A stretch of DNA of 64,000 bases from CALCNS01 sp937897315 (GCA_036744005.1 DAINOJ010000007.1:1-64000), one strand, 5' to 3'; numbered from the stretch's first letter, positions 42,076 through 51,424 are shown. Notes: generated from the letters alone by a model not told the origin. Numbers and translations: made by a program.

Positions 42076-42879
42076 ATGGAAGATAACATCCAAGTCGTCC
42101 GCAAATTCTACAACGAAAACGTCAGCAAAGAGTGGGAGCGCCTAGAGCGCCATCCCTTTGAATTTGCCATCACCGTCGCCAAAATGGATTGTTACATTCA
42201 ACCCGGCGACACCATTCTCGATATCGGTGGCGGTCCCGGTCGCTACTCCCTCTACTACGCCAAAAAAGGCTGTGATGTCACTCTCTTCGACTTATCGGAA
42301 GAGAATGTTCGCTTTGGCCTACACCAAGCCGAGCAGCAACAAGTACCCTTAAAAGGGATAGCCGGCGACGCCCGCTTTGCCGACACGCTGGTGCAAGAAC
42401 AAGTCGACCATGTCTTTCTCATGGGACCGTTATACCACCTCTCGGACCCTGCCGATCGCAGGCAAGCCATTCAAGCCGCCCTTCACTGCTTAAAACCCGG
42501 TGGCAAACTCTATGTTTCTTTTATTATGCTACTTTCCGGCATCCATTATGCCCTTACCTACATGCCCGAATGCATCCTCGACCCGGTGGAAACAAACTAC
42601 TTACAAAGTGTTCGAGAGAACAAAACCTTCTTTGGTCACACCTTCACCTTTGCCTACTTCACCCCGCAGCACGAAATCGAGCCGCTCATGGCTGAGTTCC
42701 CACTAAAGAAGTTACACCGTTTTGCGCAAGAAGGCATCCTCACCGCCCGTGAACCGCAACTCCTGCAACAACCTGCCGAGGTGGTTGAAGCTTGGATTCG
42801 CCTAGCAGTAGAGCTTTGCGAACGCGAAGACCTGCTGGCGCTGGCAGAACACCACATGTATATTGGGGAAAAGTGCTAA
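42076..42879 (+). CDS. SAM-dependent methyltransferase (class I)
   Basis: A 267-residue methyltransferase. Motif I is ILDIGGGPGRYS, the acidic residue of motif II is in CDVTLFDLS, and VFLMGPLYHLSDPADR and LHCLKPGGKLYVSF are motifs III and IV. The ATG follows AAAGGAGCGATTAAT. It may be co-transcribed with the NTase-GNAT fusion and the small membrane protein. The substrate is unknown; the family methylates small metabolites. Confidence 0.88.
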   Translation: MEDNIQVVRKFYNENVSKEWERLERHPFEFAITVAKMDCYIQPGDTILDIGGGPGRYSLYYAKKGCDVTLFDLSEENVRFGLHQAEQQQVPLKGIAGDARFADTLVQEQVDHVFLMGPLYHLSDPADRRQAIQAALHCLKPGGKLYVSFIMLLSGIHYALTYMPECILDPVETNYLQSVRENKTFFGHTFTFAYFTPQHEIEPLMAEFPLKKLHRFAQEGILTAREPQLLQQPAEVVEAWIRLAVELCEREDLLALAEHHMYIGEKC

Positions 42880-42882
42880 TGC

Positions 42883-42912
42883 TTGACAAAAAGTGCCAAT
42901 CTATGCTATACT
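42883..42912 (+). promoter_or_regulatory. Promoter of yitT-like gene
   Basis: TTGACA (42883-42888) and TATACT (42907-42912) are spaced by 18 bases, starting 4 bases after the methyltransferase stop codon. Confidence 0.8.
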
Positions 42913-42921
42913 ATTTACAAC

Positions 42922-42973
42922 AAAAGAGCGATTTTGCGAATGATACAGTATGTTTGCAAGACGCTCTTTTTTT
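42922..42973 (+). terminator. Hairpin in the yitT-like leader (attenuator-like)
   Basis: AAAAGAGCG pairs with CGCTCTTTT. A second near-perfect stem (TTTTGCGAAT with GTTTGCAAGA) lies inside, and seven T follow. It begins almost at the predicted transcription start and ends 17 bases before the start codon of the downstream gene. Confidence 0.78.
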
Positions 42974-42990
42974 ATGAAACAGGTGATAAC

Positions 42991-43860
42991 ATGAAACACA
43001 AAATTCGCAAAGTCGCCACCGATATAGGCATTGAAATCGTCGCCAGCCTACTCATTGCTGTGGGCTTATATAACTTCGCCGTTACGGCTAAATTTCCCAT
43101 GACCGGTATCTCGGGTGTGGCCATCATTTTATTCCGCCTAACCGGCTTACCCATTGGCACCACCACCATCTTGCTCAACGTCCCCATCATCTTGCTCACC
43201 TTCCGCCGCCTGGGCAAGGGCTTTTTCCTACGCTCCTTACGTTGCATGCTCATCTCTTCACTGTTCATTGATTACTTAGCACCCTTATTTCCAGTCTACG
43301 AAGGAGATCGGCTCTTAGCAGCCATTGCTACCGGGGTGTTGGCCGGTTTTGGCTATGCCATGGTGTATTTGCGACACTCTTCCACCGGAGGCACCGACTT
43401 CCTGACCATGTTTGTCAAGGCCAAACGACCCCACCTACCCTTAGGCAAAATTATCCTCTTCTTTGATGCCACCGTGGTTTTTTTGGGTGGTCTCATTTTC
43501 CGCGACATCGATGGCATTATCTATGGCATGATGATCTCCTATCTCTTCTCGCAAGTGGTCGACCAACTTATGTACGGCATTAATGCCGGAAAAATGGCGC
43601 TCATCGTCACCGACCATGGCCAAGCAGTATGCGATATCATCGACACGGTGTCCAGCCGGGGCTCCACGATTTTGCACGGCACCGGTGGCTACAGCGAAGC
43701 CGACAAGCAAGTGGTGATGGTGGCTTGCAACAACAAAGAAATGTTTGTCATTGAAAAAGCGGTCAAGCAAGTGGACCCCAAGGCTTTTACGATTATTTTA
43801 GAATCCAACGAAGTCATTGGCGAGGGCTTTAACCCCTTGCGCTTGGCCTCGGGGAACTAA
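42991..43860 (+). CDS. YitT-family membrane protein
   Basis: A 289-residue protein. Five N-terminal membrane helices (from EIVASLLIAVGLYNF to IDGIIYGMMISYLFS) are followed by a soluble DUF2179 domain (KMALIVTDHGQAVCDIIDTV...GRGST-like SSRGSTILHGTGGY). This is the standard layout of YitT/YpjC proteins in Firmicutes, whose transport role is not settled. ATG 42991 follows AGGTGATAAC; the longer frame starts before the predicted promoter and is rejected. Expression is likely controlled by the leader hairpin. A terminator follows. Confidence 0.92.
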   Translation: MKHKIRKVATDIGIEIVASLLIAVGLYNFAVTAKFPMTGISGVAIILFRLTGLPIGTTTILLNVPIILLTFRRLGKGFFLRSLRCMLISSLFIDYLAPLFPVYEGDRLLAAIATGVLAGFGYAMVYLRHSSTGGTDFLTMFVKAKRPHLPLGKIILFFDATVVFLGGLIFRDIDGIIYGMMISYLFSQVVDQLMYGINAGKMALIVTDHGQAVCDIIDTVSSRGSTILHGTGGYSEADKQVVMVACNNKEMFVIEKAVKQVDPKAFTIILESNEVIGEGFNPLRLASGN

Positions 43861-43895
43861 TGCCCCTATAAGAACTTTGTGGCAAAACCATTTGC

Positions 43896-43945
43896 AAACC
43901 AGATATTTTTCGTGCTCACCGGCCGAAAAGTATCTGGTTTTTTTG
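43896..43945 (+). terminator. Terminator after yitT-like gene
   Basis: AAACCAGATA-TTTTCG pairs with CGAAAA-TATCTGGTTT and is followed by TTTT. Confidence 0.9.
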
Positions 43946-43965
43946 TGATGTGACAGAAGACGACC

Positions 43966-44027
43966 TTGACAGGGTTAGCGAAGAGGATTATAATATACTC
44001 ATATGGCGATATGTGAATATGAGTATA
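43966..44027 (+). promoter_or_regulatory. Promoter and ArsR-type operator
   Basis: TTGACA (43966-43971) and TATAAT (43989-43994) are spaced by 17 bases. Immediately downstream, TATACTCATAT (43994-44004) and ATATGAGTATA (44017-44027) form a perfect inverted repeat with a 12-base centre, the usual place for an ArsR repressor to bind. Confidence 0.88.
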
Positions 44028-44049
44028 CAAACGGAAAGGGGCGTCTGGC

Positions 44050-44409
44050 ATGGACCAAATTCTCAATACATTTAAAATTCTCTCCGACGAAACCCGCTTG
44101 CGGATGTTGGTGCTGTTATTGAAAGATGAACTCTGTGTTTGTGAGCTGGGCGGTATTTTAGATGTGCCACAGCCAAGGGTTTCACGTAACCTGGCGAAGC
44201 TGAAAGATTTGAACATCGTCAGCGATCAACGTAAAGACCGCTTTATTTTTTACTCATACGTTTGCCGCGAACCGCTGCTTACCGAAATTTTGCAGAGCAT
44301 TCATGCCCACTTGCAGGATTATCCCCTATTGGCAGCGGATGTTGCGAAATTAGCCGATAAAGAGCGCTTTTTACCACAAAATTGCATGACCTGCACCACA
44401 AAGGAGTAA
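44050..44409 (+). CDS. ArsR-family metalloregulator
   Basis: A 119-residue repressor with a winged-helix fold (ILSDETRLRMLVLL, then the recognition helix in VPQPRVSRNLAKLKDLNIV). ELCVCEL gives the alpha-3 type Cys pair (Cys29, Cys31) typical of As(III) sensors, and a second pair (Cys112, Cys115) lies at the C-terminus. The ATG follows GGAAAGGGGCGTCTGGC. The palindrome in its own promoter suggests autoregulation, with release by arsenite or organoarsenicals. It leads the operon with the permease and the thioredoxin-like gene. Confidence 0.93.
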   Translation: MDQILNTFKILSDETRLRMLVLLLKDELCVCELGGILDVPQPRVSRNLAKLKDLNIVSDQRKDRFIFYSYVCREPLLTEILQSIHAHLQDYPLLAADVAKLADKERFLPQNCMTCTTKE

Positions 44410-44415
44410 GAAAAA

Positions 44416-45420
44416 ATGTTTATATTTGAATGGCTCAATAATCAGTTGCTGAAAATGGAATGGCTGTTTGTCTTAGTTCAAAAACTGGTGGAGGGCGTGT
44501 TCGGCTTATCCATCCAAGACCGACTTGGTGGTAGTATTCATTTCTTTATTTATGATGTAATCAAGATTTTCATCTTACTTTCGGTTTTAATTTTCAGTGT
44601 CTCTTATATTCAAAGTTTCTTCCCGCCAGAGCGCACACGTAAAATTTTAGGGCGATTCAACGGAATCTCTGCCAATATTTTGGGTGCACTACTGGGCACG
44701 ATTACCCCTTTTTGCTCATGCTCCAGCATTCCACTTTTTATTGGTTTTACCAACGCCGGTTTGCCCATTGGTGTCACGTTTTCGTTCCTGATTTCCTCTC
44801 CCTTGGTGGATTTGGCTTCTGTGCTCCTGTTAGCCAGCATTTTTAACTGGCGCATTGCCATTGCTTATGTGGTGGTCGGTTTGGTTTTGGCCGTCATTGG
44901 CGGAACCGTGATTAGCAAACTGAAAATGGAAGAATATGTGGAACCCTTTGTCTTCAGTAATAAGATGATGGAAATGGAACAAGAAGAACTCACCTTGAAA
45001 GACCGTATACAGTTTGGTAAAGATCAGGTCATGGATATTATTCATAAAGTGTGGCTCTATGTGCTCATTGGGGTGGGCATTGGCGCGGCGATACACAATT
45101 ACATACCCGAATCCATCATCTCTGCCGTGCTCGGTCAAGATAAATGGTATTCTGTGGTCCTGGCAACTTTTGTGGGTGTGCCCATGTATGCCGATATTTT
45201 TGGCACCTTGCCTATTGCAGAGGCTTTAGTTGTCAAAGGAGTGGGCTTAGGAACAGCACTTTCCTTTATGATGGCTGTCACAGCACTCTCCATGCCTTCC
45301 TTAATTTTGTTGAAAAAAGTAGTGAAAACACGATTATTGGTTACCTTTACCGGAATCGTTACCGTTGGTATCTTAATCATTGGCTACACATTCAACGCGT
45401 TTGTGCATTTATTTCTTTAG
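44416..45420 (+). CDS. ArsP-like permease
   Basis: A 334-residue membrane protein of the DUF318/permease family with eight or more helices. The characteristic pore motif TPFCSCSSIPLFIGF contains Cys100 and Cys102, and a second conserved block is GVPMYADIFGTLPIAEAL. Known: ArsP exports trivalent organoarsenicals, and close relatives may move other thiol-reactive species. The gene lies 6 bases after arsR, under the same operator. Arsenic specificity is an inference from the ArsR partner. Confidence 0.9.
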   Translation: MFIFEWLNNQLLKMEWLFVLVQKLVEGVFGLSIQDRLGGSIHFFIYDVIKIFILLSVLIFSVSYIQSFFPPERTRKILGRFNGISANILGALLGTITPFCSCSSIPLFIGFTNAGLPIGVTFSFLISSPLVDLASVLLLASIFNWRIAIAYVVVGLVLAVIGGTVISKLKMEEYVEPFVFSNKMMEMEQEELTLKDRIQFGKDQVMDIIHKVWLYVLIGVGIGAAIHNYIPESIISAVLGQDKWYSVVLATFVGVPMYADIFGTLPIAEALVVKGVGLGTALSFMMAVTALSMPSLILLKKVVKTRLLVTFTGIVTVGILIIGYTFNAFVHLFL

Positions 45421-45474
45421 GTTTACAGCAACTTCAGTTGCGTAACACATAGATATGTAAGGAGGAGTATTCAA

Positions 45475-45705
45475 ATGATTATTAAAGTATTAGGAACCGG
45501 TTGCGCGAAGTGCAAAAGTTTAGAAGCCAATGCTCGTCAAGCCGTGGCCGAAATGGGTATCACTGCCGAAGTCGTCAAGGTGCAAGATATGAAAGATATT
45601 ATGGCCTTTGGTGTATTACGTACCCCTGCTCTGGTTGTGGACGAAAAAGTGGTTGTCTATGGCAAAGTACCAACCGTAGAAGAAGTGAAAGCATTTCTAA
45701 AGTAA
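45475..45705 (+). CDS. Thioredoxin-like small redox protein
   Basis: A 76-residue protein with an N-terminal CxxC (CAKC, Cys10 and Cys13) and the cis-proline block RTPALVVDEKVV. This is the redox-active disulfide protein-2 family, often encoded beside ArsP-type permeases. It probably reduces or passes thiol-bound substrate to the permease. The ATG follows AAGGAGGAGTATTCAA. Confidence 0.9.
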   Translation: MIIKVLGTGCAKCKSLEANARQAVAEMGITAEVVKVQDMKDIMAFGVLRTPALVVDEKVVVYGKVPTVEEVKAFLK

Positions 45706-45753
45706 GATTGCATTGGTTCGATCTCGCGAATGTGTTACGACATTTCGTCAAAA

Positions 45754-45794
45754 GAAGCAGCAGAATGATCTCTATTCTGTTGCTTCTTCCTTTT
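45754..45794 (+). terminator. Terminator of the ars-like operon
   Basis: GAAGCAGCAGAAT pairs with ATTCTGTTGCTTC over 13 bp with one G-U pair, followed by TTCCTTTT. Confidence 0.82.
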
Positions 45795-45863
45795 GCTGAC
45801 CCAATGAAGGGAAACATATGTTTTCTACCGAACTCATCTTCTACTATGGTAAGGGGTGAGGAT

Positions 45864-46454
45864 ATGAGTCGCATTGGTATCATCATTAAGGAATTAAGAC
45901 AAATCAAAAACCTATCTAGAACCGAACTGGCAGAGGGAATCTGCACGGAGAAGTATATCTATCTCATTGAAAAAGGCAAACGTACTCCTTCATCGGAGCT
46001 GTTGATCTTGCTGGGCAGACGTTTAGGAGAAGATTTATTGGCTCAATTTAAGTTTTCCAACTGCGATGATCCGGTTACCATTTCGAAAATGCAATTCAAG
46101 TTGGGTGAACAAATCCGGCAAGGGGAGTATGAGCAGGGGTTTTTGCTGACGCAAGAAGCCGAGCGATATTCCGATAACACCAAAGTTCCTTGGAAGCACA
46201 TGCTCAAGGCCAATCGTATTTTGTGCCAAATGCAACGAAGCAAAGAGTATGAACAGGCCATCGCCGAAGCAGAACAAGCCCTTGCCAGCATGGAAAAGCG
46301 ATTTAATGTGGGGTTTTGCGGTTTGTTTTATCGCCTGATTCAGTTATATGCCTACCACCAACTAGGAAAAAACGAGGATTTTGAGCAGCTCCTGCGTACC
46401 ATGTTTTCGCTACTGAACTTGCGTTACAGCTTTCATGATACCTCTACAAATTAA
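45864..46454 (+). CDS. XRE-type regulator with TPR-like C-terminus
   Basis: A 196-residue protein. The N-terminal HTH is IKELRQIKNLSRTELAEG followed by YIYLIEKGKRTPSSELL. The C-terminal part is made of helical repeats (YEQGFLLTQEAERYSD, YEQAIAEAEQALASM) like the peptide-binding TPR domains of Rgg/PlcR regulators. It is shorter than full RRNPP regulators. ATG 45864 follows AAGGGGTGAGGAT. A convergent ABC exporter lies downstream. No short signal-peptide gene with a ribosome site is visible in the 239-base gap after it, which holds only hairpins. Confidence 0.83.
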   Translation: MSRIGIIIKELRQIKNLSRTELAEGICTEKYIYLIEKGKRTPSSELLILLGRRLGEDLLAQFKFSNCDDPVTISKMQFKLGEQIRQGEYEQGFLLTQEAERYSDNTKVPWKHMLKANRILCQMQRSKEYEQAIAEAEQALASMEKRFNVGFCGLFYRLIQLYAYHQLGKNEDFEQLLRTMFSLLNLRYSFHDTSTN

Positions 46455-46641
46455 AAGGAATACATCAAGGGGTTTTTCATCCCTTTGCTGTATTGTTGTA
46501 CAAGTAAATAGTAGTAACAATAGTTCTATATACAACTGTCTATCAGTATGTTAAGATTTTCACGGATTATGTGATTGGAGCTTGTCTCCGTTGTATATTC
46601 TTACAGAGAGAGAAAAAGAGAGTGGGAAAACAACCATACAA

Positions 46642-46679
46642 AGCAGCAGGATCGTGACGATCCTGCTGCTCTTGTTTTT
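46642..46679. terminator. Convergent terminator between the XRE regulator and ABC exporter
   Basis: AGCAGCAGGATCG pairs perfectly with CGATCCTGCTGCT (13 bp, 3-base loop); the plus-strand tail is CTTGTTTTT. A second hairpin lacking a T tail lies at 46459-46494. Confidence 0.85.
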
Positions 46680-46693
46680 CCTCTTCTCTTTCT

Positions 46694-48472
46694 TTAGGCA
46701 CCTTGACTTACATAGTACTGTGATTGGGCTTGCCACATTTCGGCGTAAAGCCCGTTTGCTTTCTCGAGTTCTTCCCAGGTGCCATATTCCACCAATCGTC
46801 CTTCGTTGAAGACGGCGATATGGTCGCAGAATCGGCAACTGGATAAGCGATGGGAAATATAAATCGCCGTGCGGTTGTCCACCAACTCATTGAATTTACT
46901 GTAGATTTCGTATTCGGCATAGGGGTCTAGGGCCGCTGTGGGTTCATCTAGGACCACAATGGGGCAATCTTTGTACACTGCTCTGGCTATGGTTAGCTTC
47001 TGCATTTCACCACCCGAGAGCTCAATGCCATCTTCTTCAAAATTCTTATAAAGGGGAGTCTCAATGCCCTTCGGCAAACGGGCAATACGTTCGGTCAAAC
47101 CAGCCTTATGCAAGGCTTCTTCGACATCTTGTGCATCACAGGGCTGATTCATGCATATGTTCTCGCGAATGCTAAAGGAGAATAACTTGAAATCCTGAAA
47201 GACAACCGCCAGAAGCTTGTAATACTCTTCTTCGCTGTATTCTTGAATATTGCGACCGTTCAGTAGAATCGTCCCTTTCTCCGGGGCATACAAGCGGCAT
47301 AGTAGTTTGATGAATGTGGTCTTACCGGCACCATTGGGGCCAACCACCGAAAGTTTTTCGCCGGCACGCAAGGATAGGGAGACATCTTTGAGGGTATATT
47401 CCTCACTACGGGGGTATTTAAACCACACATGTTGAAATTCTAGGGCGAGTGGTTGGTCATCCACCACCGGCTTGGCCGTACCGGAAGCATGTCGCTTGGG
47501 CAAGCTCTCAAAGTCTAGGTATTTACCAATGTAGATGCTGTATTGGCGAAACTCCACATAGCTGTTGAGCAAAAGGGAAATATGATTGGCAAACGACACA
47601 GAGGCTGAGACGAATAAGCTGAAATCACCAATGCCAATGCGCTTTAAGTAAACCTGCCAGACCATGTAGGCATATATCACCGCCATTTGCACCTGCAAGA
47701 TGGCTTGAGACAACCCTTCATATTGACCAAACATATTGAACATACGTACGAACAATCCGCAATCTTTTTCGTGGAAATCACTCAGTTTGTCGTGCAAATA
47801 GGGCTTCATATGAAACAGGCGAATGTCTTTCGCGACTGTGAAGTCGGTGGTTAAGTTCAAGTAGTATTCGTAACGCCGATTGAGCGGAACCATTTCCTGA
47901 AAAATCTCATATTGTTTGGCCTGCTGCTTTTTAAAGATGCGGCTGTTTATGAAAACAATGCCCAAAATAAACAGGATGAGTAGGGGGTTCAAGCGCAAAA
48001 TGATCGCCATGAGACCAAGTAGGGTGAGACTATACTGTACGAGTTGCATCGAGTAATTGGTCATGTTGCGAATGACACCTTGGTTGCGCAACGGGAACAC
48101 GGCTTGGTCTTTCTGGTTTAGAATAGCCGGGTCTTCCAGCATTTCAAAATCCAAGTTCATAATGTGTTTGCCCATGTGTAATTCAATTCGCTGCATGAGG
48201 TCTAAGTAGGCTTCGTCCATGACATAGGTCATATAGCGATTGATAAAGTTGAGAACGCCGTTGCCCAAGGCTACAAACAGAACCATTTGCATCAGAATGG
48301 GAAGCCGCTTTTGTCCTAAGAGTTCTTCAATAATCAGCTTGGGTAGAATCACATTGATGAAAGGAACCAGGGCTTGGAGCAGGGATGCCAGTAAGGCCTT
48401 AGCTGGGTACGCCGGATACAGCTGATACACCAGCTTGTAAAACCGTAAAGCAGTCTGTAAATCTTTTTTCAT
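46694..48472 (-). CDS. ABC exporter half-transporter B
   Basis: A 592-residue protein with a six-helix membrane domain (about 20-310) and a C-terminal ATPase: Walker A GPNGAGKTT, signature LSGGEMQKLTIARA, Walker B IVVLDEPTAALD and switch ISHRL. ATG 48472 follows GGAGGTGGCAGGGCG and overlaps the end of half-transporter A by 4 bases (ATGA). The two half-transporters form a heterodimer that exports drugs, lipids or peptides. The Walker B Glu is replaced by Asp-Glu-Pro as usual, and both ATP sites look intact. Confidence 0.92.
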   Translation of the reverse strand: MKKDLQTALRFYKLVYQLYPAYPAKALLASLLQALVPFINVILPKLIIEELLGQKRLPILMQMVLFVALGNGVLNFINRYMTYVMDEAYLDLMQRIELHMGKHIMNLDFEMLEDPAILNQKDQAVFPLRNQGVIRNMTNYSMQLVQYSLTLLGLMAIILRLNPLLILFILGIVFINSRIFKKQQAKQYEIFQEMVPLNRRYEYYLNLTTDFTVAKDIRLFHMKPYLHDKLSDFHEKDCGLFVRMFNMFGQYEGLSQAILQVQMAVIYAYMVWQVYLKRIGIGDFSLFVSASVSFANHISLLLNSYVEFRQYSIYIGKYLDFESLPKRHASGTAKPVVDDQPLALEFQHVWFKYPRSEEYTLKDVSLSLRAGEKLSVVGPNGAGKTTFIKLLCRLYAPEKGTILLNGRNIQEYSEEEYYKLLAVVFQDFKLFSFSIRENICMNQPCDAQDVEEALHKAGLTERIARLPKGIETPLYKNFEEDGIELSGGEMQKLTIARAVYKDCPIVVLDEPTAALDPYAEYEIYSKFNELVDNRTAIYISHRLSSCRFCDHIAVFNEGRLVEYGTWEELEKANGLYAEMWQAQSQYYVSQGA

Positions 48473-50325
48473 CGCCCTGCCACCTCCGGCGTCTCTTTGT
48501 AATACCGAGCTTGGGTTTCGAACATATCGGCATATTTGCCCTTTTGTGCCATGAGATTGTCGTGACTGCCGTACTCCACCAAACAACCTTGTTCAAACAT
48601 GGCAATGACATCGCAGAAGTAGGTGGAAGCCAAACGATGGGAAATGTAGATGGCGGTTCGCCCATGCACGGCCTGGTCAAAACCCTGATAAATACGGGCT
48701 TCCGCCAACGCATCTAAGGCTGCAGTGGGCTCGTCCATGATCAAGATGTCTCCTTGTTTATACAAAGCCCGGGCAATGGCAACTTTTTGTGCTTCTCCAC
48801 CCGAGAACTCCACTCCCTGGGAGTCCAGCACTTTCAACATGGGTGTCTTTTCTTGTAAGGGAAGGTTGCGCACCTTCTCGGCAATATCGGCCGCTTCCAT
48901 GGCTTGCCAGAGCCGCGTTTCGTCGTAACCGCTTTCCGTTAAAGTGATGTTTTCGGCAACAGGGAAGGCCAGTGGCTTAATGTCTTGAAAGACCACCGAA
49001 AATCTGCGGTAGTATTCTTCCCGGTCAAATTGGCGAACCGGAATGCCGTTGAGCAGAATTTCTCCCTCTTCCACTTCGTAGAGCCTGCAAAGTAGTTTTA
49101 CGAAAGTGGTTTTACCTGCACCGTTGTGCCCCACAATGGCTAATTTTTGTCCCGGCTGAATCACCAAATTCAAGTTGCGGAAGACGTAGTTCTCGGTGCG
49201 GGGATATTTGAAAGAGACATTGCGAAACTCGATGGTATAAGGAGCCGGTGGTAGAGGTTGCTTTAGGTCTAAGCTTTCTCCACTGGGCTGTTCTTGGAAA
49301 TGGCGAACGTCATCGATGTAATGATTCTGGGCGCGTATGTGAGCGTAATGATCCACCATCTCTTTAAACCACTGGGCAAATGCAGCAACGGTGGCAAAAT
49401 ACATAGCAAAATCCGGAATGGATAAGCTGCCTTGTAAAACCAGACGAATGAGGTAAAAGTAGACGATACCTTCTCGCAGCATTAAAAGCAAAGCATCGGC
49501 GGCTTGCGAGGTGAAATTCTTCCAGTAAATTTTGCGGCGAATGTTCAGTAGCTCTTTTTGAGCCGCTTCGGTTTTATTCGCCAAAGTGCTGCGATAATTT
49601 TGCAGCCGTAGCTCTTTGCCGTAAGCAAAATCATACATGGTGCGGAATAAATACATATAACGACGGTATTGATTGGCATAAGGGATGCGTTGGGCCGACT
49701 CAAACTCTTTTGCTGCCACAGTGAAGTAATAACTGAAGGCGGCATTGGCTAACAAATATACCAGAACCCAAGGACTTAAGCGAGTCAGTAAGGCCAAGTA
49801 GCCGAGAAACGCCAGCAAATTACCCGAGATGAGAAAGCTGCGTTCCACCATACCACCCAAACCCAAGCCATTACCATCGAGACCGTCGAGTGCCACTTGT
49901 GAAGAGGTTAAAAAGTGGGGATCTTCGGTGTTGGGGAAGGAGGTTTCTAAGCATTTATCCTGATGTCGTCTCAACACCGCTATGCGAAGCAAGATGGATT
50001 TGGCCAAGTTGGATCGTTGTAAGCGAGTATAGGTATAGAATATGGTGACCCCAACCACAAAGAAAGCAGCCAACCAAAGGGCCAATGTTTCGGCACGAGC
50101 TGGACCCATGAGTTCCTGTAAGAGAAATCGCGGAAAGAGAATACCCACAAAAGGTCTAATAGCACTGATGACGGTGAAAGCGGTAAATTGCAGGAACATG
50201 CTTTTATCTAATTGCCAAATTTGCTGAAGTAACCAGCCATAATTTTCTTTCAGGGTATGAGTTTTTTCTCTGTCCTCTCTGCCATGACAACCCCTCGCTT
50301 TTCTGTTGGTTTTCGTGCCAATCAT
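48469..50325 (-). CDS. ABC exporter half-transporter A (start uncertain)
   Basis: A six-helix membrane domain and ATPase (Walker A GHNGAGKTT, signature FSGGEAQKVAIARA, Walker B ILIMDEPTAALD, switch ISHRL). The first in-frame ATG (50325) has no ribosome site. The best one, ATG at 50285 after GAGGGG, is one frame off and is followed by a run of six A at about 50261-50266. One more A would join it to this frame. So either the start is a later codon (ATG at 50199 would lose part of the N-terminus), or the A run is miscounted or slipped. The gene overlaps half-transporter B by 4 bases. Confidence 0.82.
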   Translation of the reverse strand: MIGTKTNRKARGCHGREDREKTHTLKENYGWLLQQIWQLDKSMFLQFTAFTVISAIRPFVGILFPRFLLQELMGPARAETLALWLAAFFVVGVTIFYTYTRLQRSNLAKSILLRIAVLRRHQDKCLETSFPNTEDPHFLTSSQVALDGLDGNGLGLGGMVERSFLISGNLLAFLGYLALLTRLSPWVLVYLLANAAFSYYFTVAAKEFESAQRIPYANQYRRYMYLFRTMYDFAYGKELRLQNYRSTLANKTEAAQKELLNIRRKIYWKNFTSQAADALLLMLREGIVYFYLIRLVLQGSLSIPDFAMYFATVAAFAQWFKEMVDHYAHIRAQNHYIDDVRHFQEQPSGESLDLKQPLPPAPYTIEFRNVSFKYPRTENYVFRNLNLVIQPGQKLAIVGHNGAGKTTFVKLLCRLYEVEEGEILLNGIPVRQFDREEYYRRFSVVFQDIKPLAFPVAENITLTESGYDETRLWQAMEAADIAEKVRNLPLQEKTPMLKVLDSQGVEFSGGEAQKVAIARALYKQGDILIMDEPTAALDALAEARIYQGFDQAVHGRTAIYISHRLASTYFCDVIAMFEQGCLVEYGSHDNLMAQKGKYADMFETQARYYKETPEVAGR

Positions 50326-50607
50326 AACATATAGATTTAATAAAGTCAAGGCAAATAGTAAAAAATATAACCCTAAGAATTAATATAAACAAGTTTAAAC
50401 AAACTACTCACCATTGTTCATACTCAGATGAATGTTGATGAGGTGCATTTTGCCAAACATCAAGAAAAGCCCATAACCATCTACTATGTCGTTATATGGT
50501 ATATTATGTCACATTTAAACATGCGGCTTTCTGTACTATGTTGAAGGCAGGAGAGAGGGGGTTTGTAGTCAAATCAGAGAGTATTAGAAGCGTAAGGGAG
50601 GGAGAAC

Positions 50608-51402
50608 ATGAAGAACCAAGTCAAAGAAAAATTCTTACAGCAAGAAACCGTTTTCGGTACGTTTTCTTGGGCAGCCAGTGAGGGTGTGGTCGAAGCTTTG
50701 GGATATGCGGGATTCGATTTTTTGGTTATCGATACCGAGCACAGTCCCATGGACGAGACCAAGGCGGTGAATCTGCTTCGAGTGGCCCAACTGAAAGGGC
50801 TCTCACCCTTTGTGCGGGTTCGCGATGCCAGCAGAGATGCCATTTTAAAAATGCTTGATGGTGGGGCTGCAGGACTCGTCGTTCCCGGTTTGGTGAGTGT
50901 GGAAGAAGTGCAACAAATGATTCGCCACGGTAAATATGCTCCTTTGGGAGAACGCGGGTTCGCTCAAAGCAGGCCGGCGGGATTTGGCTTTGAACTTTAT
51001 GCGAAGGATATACCATCTTATTTTGAGCTTTGCAACCAAGAAACCCTGTTGCTGCCCATGTGTGAGACGGCCGGCTTTTTGAATCAGGTCGAGGAGATTG
51101 CGGCTCTGCCGGGTGTGGACGGTATTTTTGTGGGACCGTTCGATTTATCGGTGGCTTTGCAAGCCCCCGGACAGTTTGACACACTAGAATTTAATGCTGC
51201 TTTGCAACGCATCGTAGCCGCTTGCCAAGCGAATGCGAAACCGGCGTTTATCTTTTGTGCCAATCCTGGCATGGCTATGCGGTACGCTGCCATGGGCTAC
51301 CAAGGGTTGGCTTTGGGGATTGACCTGCAAGTGCTGGTTGCGTCATATCGTAGTTTGGTGCAGGAGGTTCAGCAGGAATTGTCGAAACAACCTCAGGAAT
51401 AA
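50608..51402 (+). CDS. HpcH/HpaI-type aldolase
   Basis: A 264-residue class II aldolase of the 4-hydroxy-2-oxoheptanedioate/2-keto-3-deoxy-L-rhamnonate family. The metal and base motifs are visible: DFLVIDTEHSP, RVRD-ASRDAIL, GAAGLVVPGL, ERGFAQSRPAGFG, LLLPMCETA and DGIFVGPFDLS. It cleaves 2-keto-3-deoxy acids to pyruvate and an aldehyde with a divalent metal. The ATG follows GGGAGGGAGAAC. It lies 22 bases before the dipeptidase gene. Its exact keto acid is unknown. Confidence 0.9.
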   Translation: MKNQVKEKFLQQETVFGTFSWAASEGVVEALGYAGFDFLVIDTEHSPMDETKAVNLLRVAQLKGLSPFVRVRDASRDAILKMLDGGAAGLVVPGLVSVEEVQQMIRHGKYAPLGERGFAQSRPAGFGFELYAKDIPSYFELCNQETLLLPMCETAGFLNQVEEIAALPGVDGIFVGPFDLSVALQAPGQFDTLEFNAALQRIVAACQANAKPAFIFCANPGMAMRYAAMGYQGLALGIDLQVLVASYRSLVQEVQQELSKQPQE

Positions 51403-51424
51403 CACAATGGAAAGAAGGGAACTC

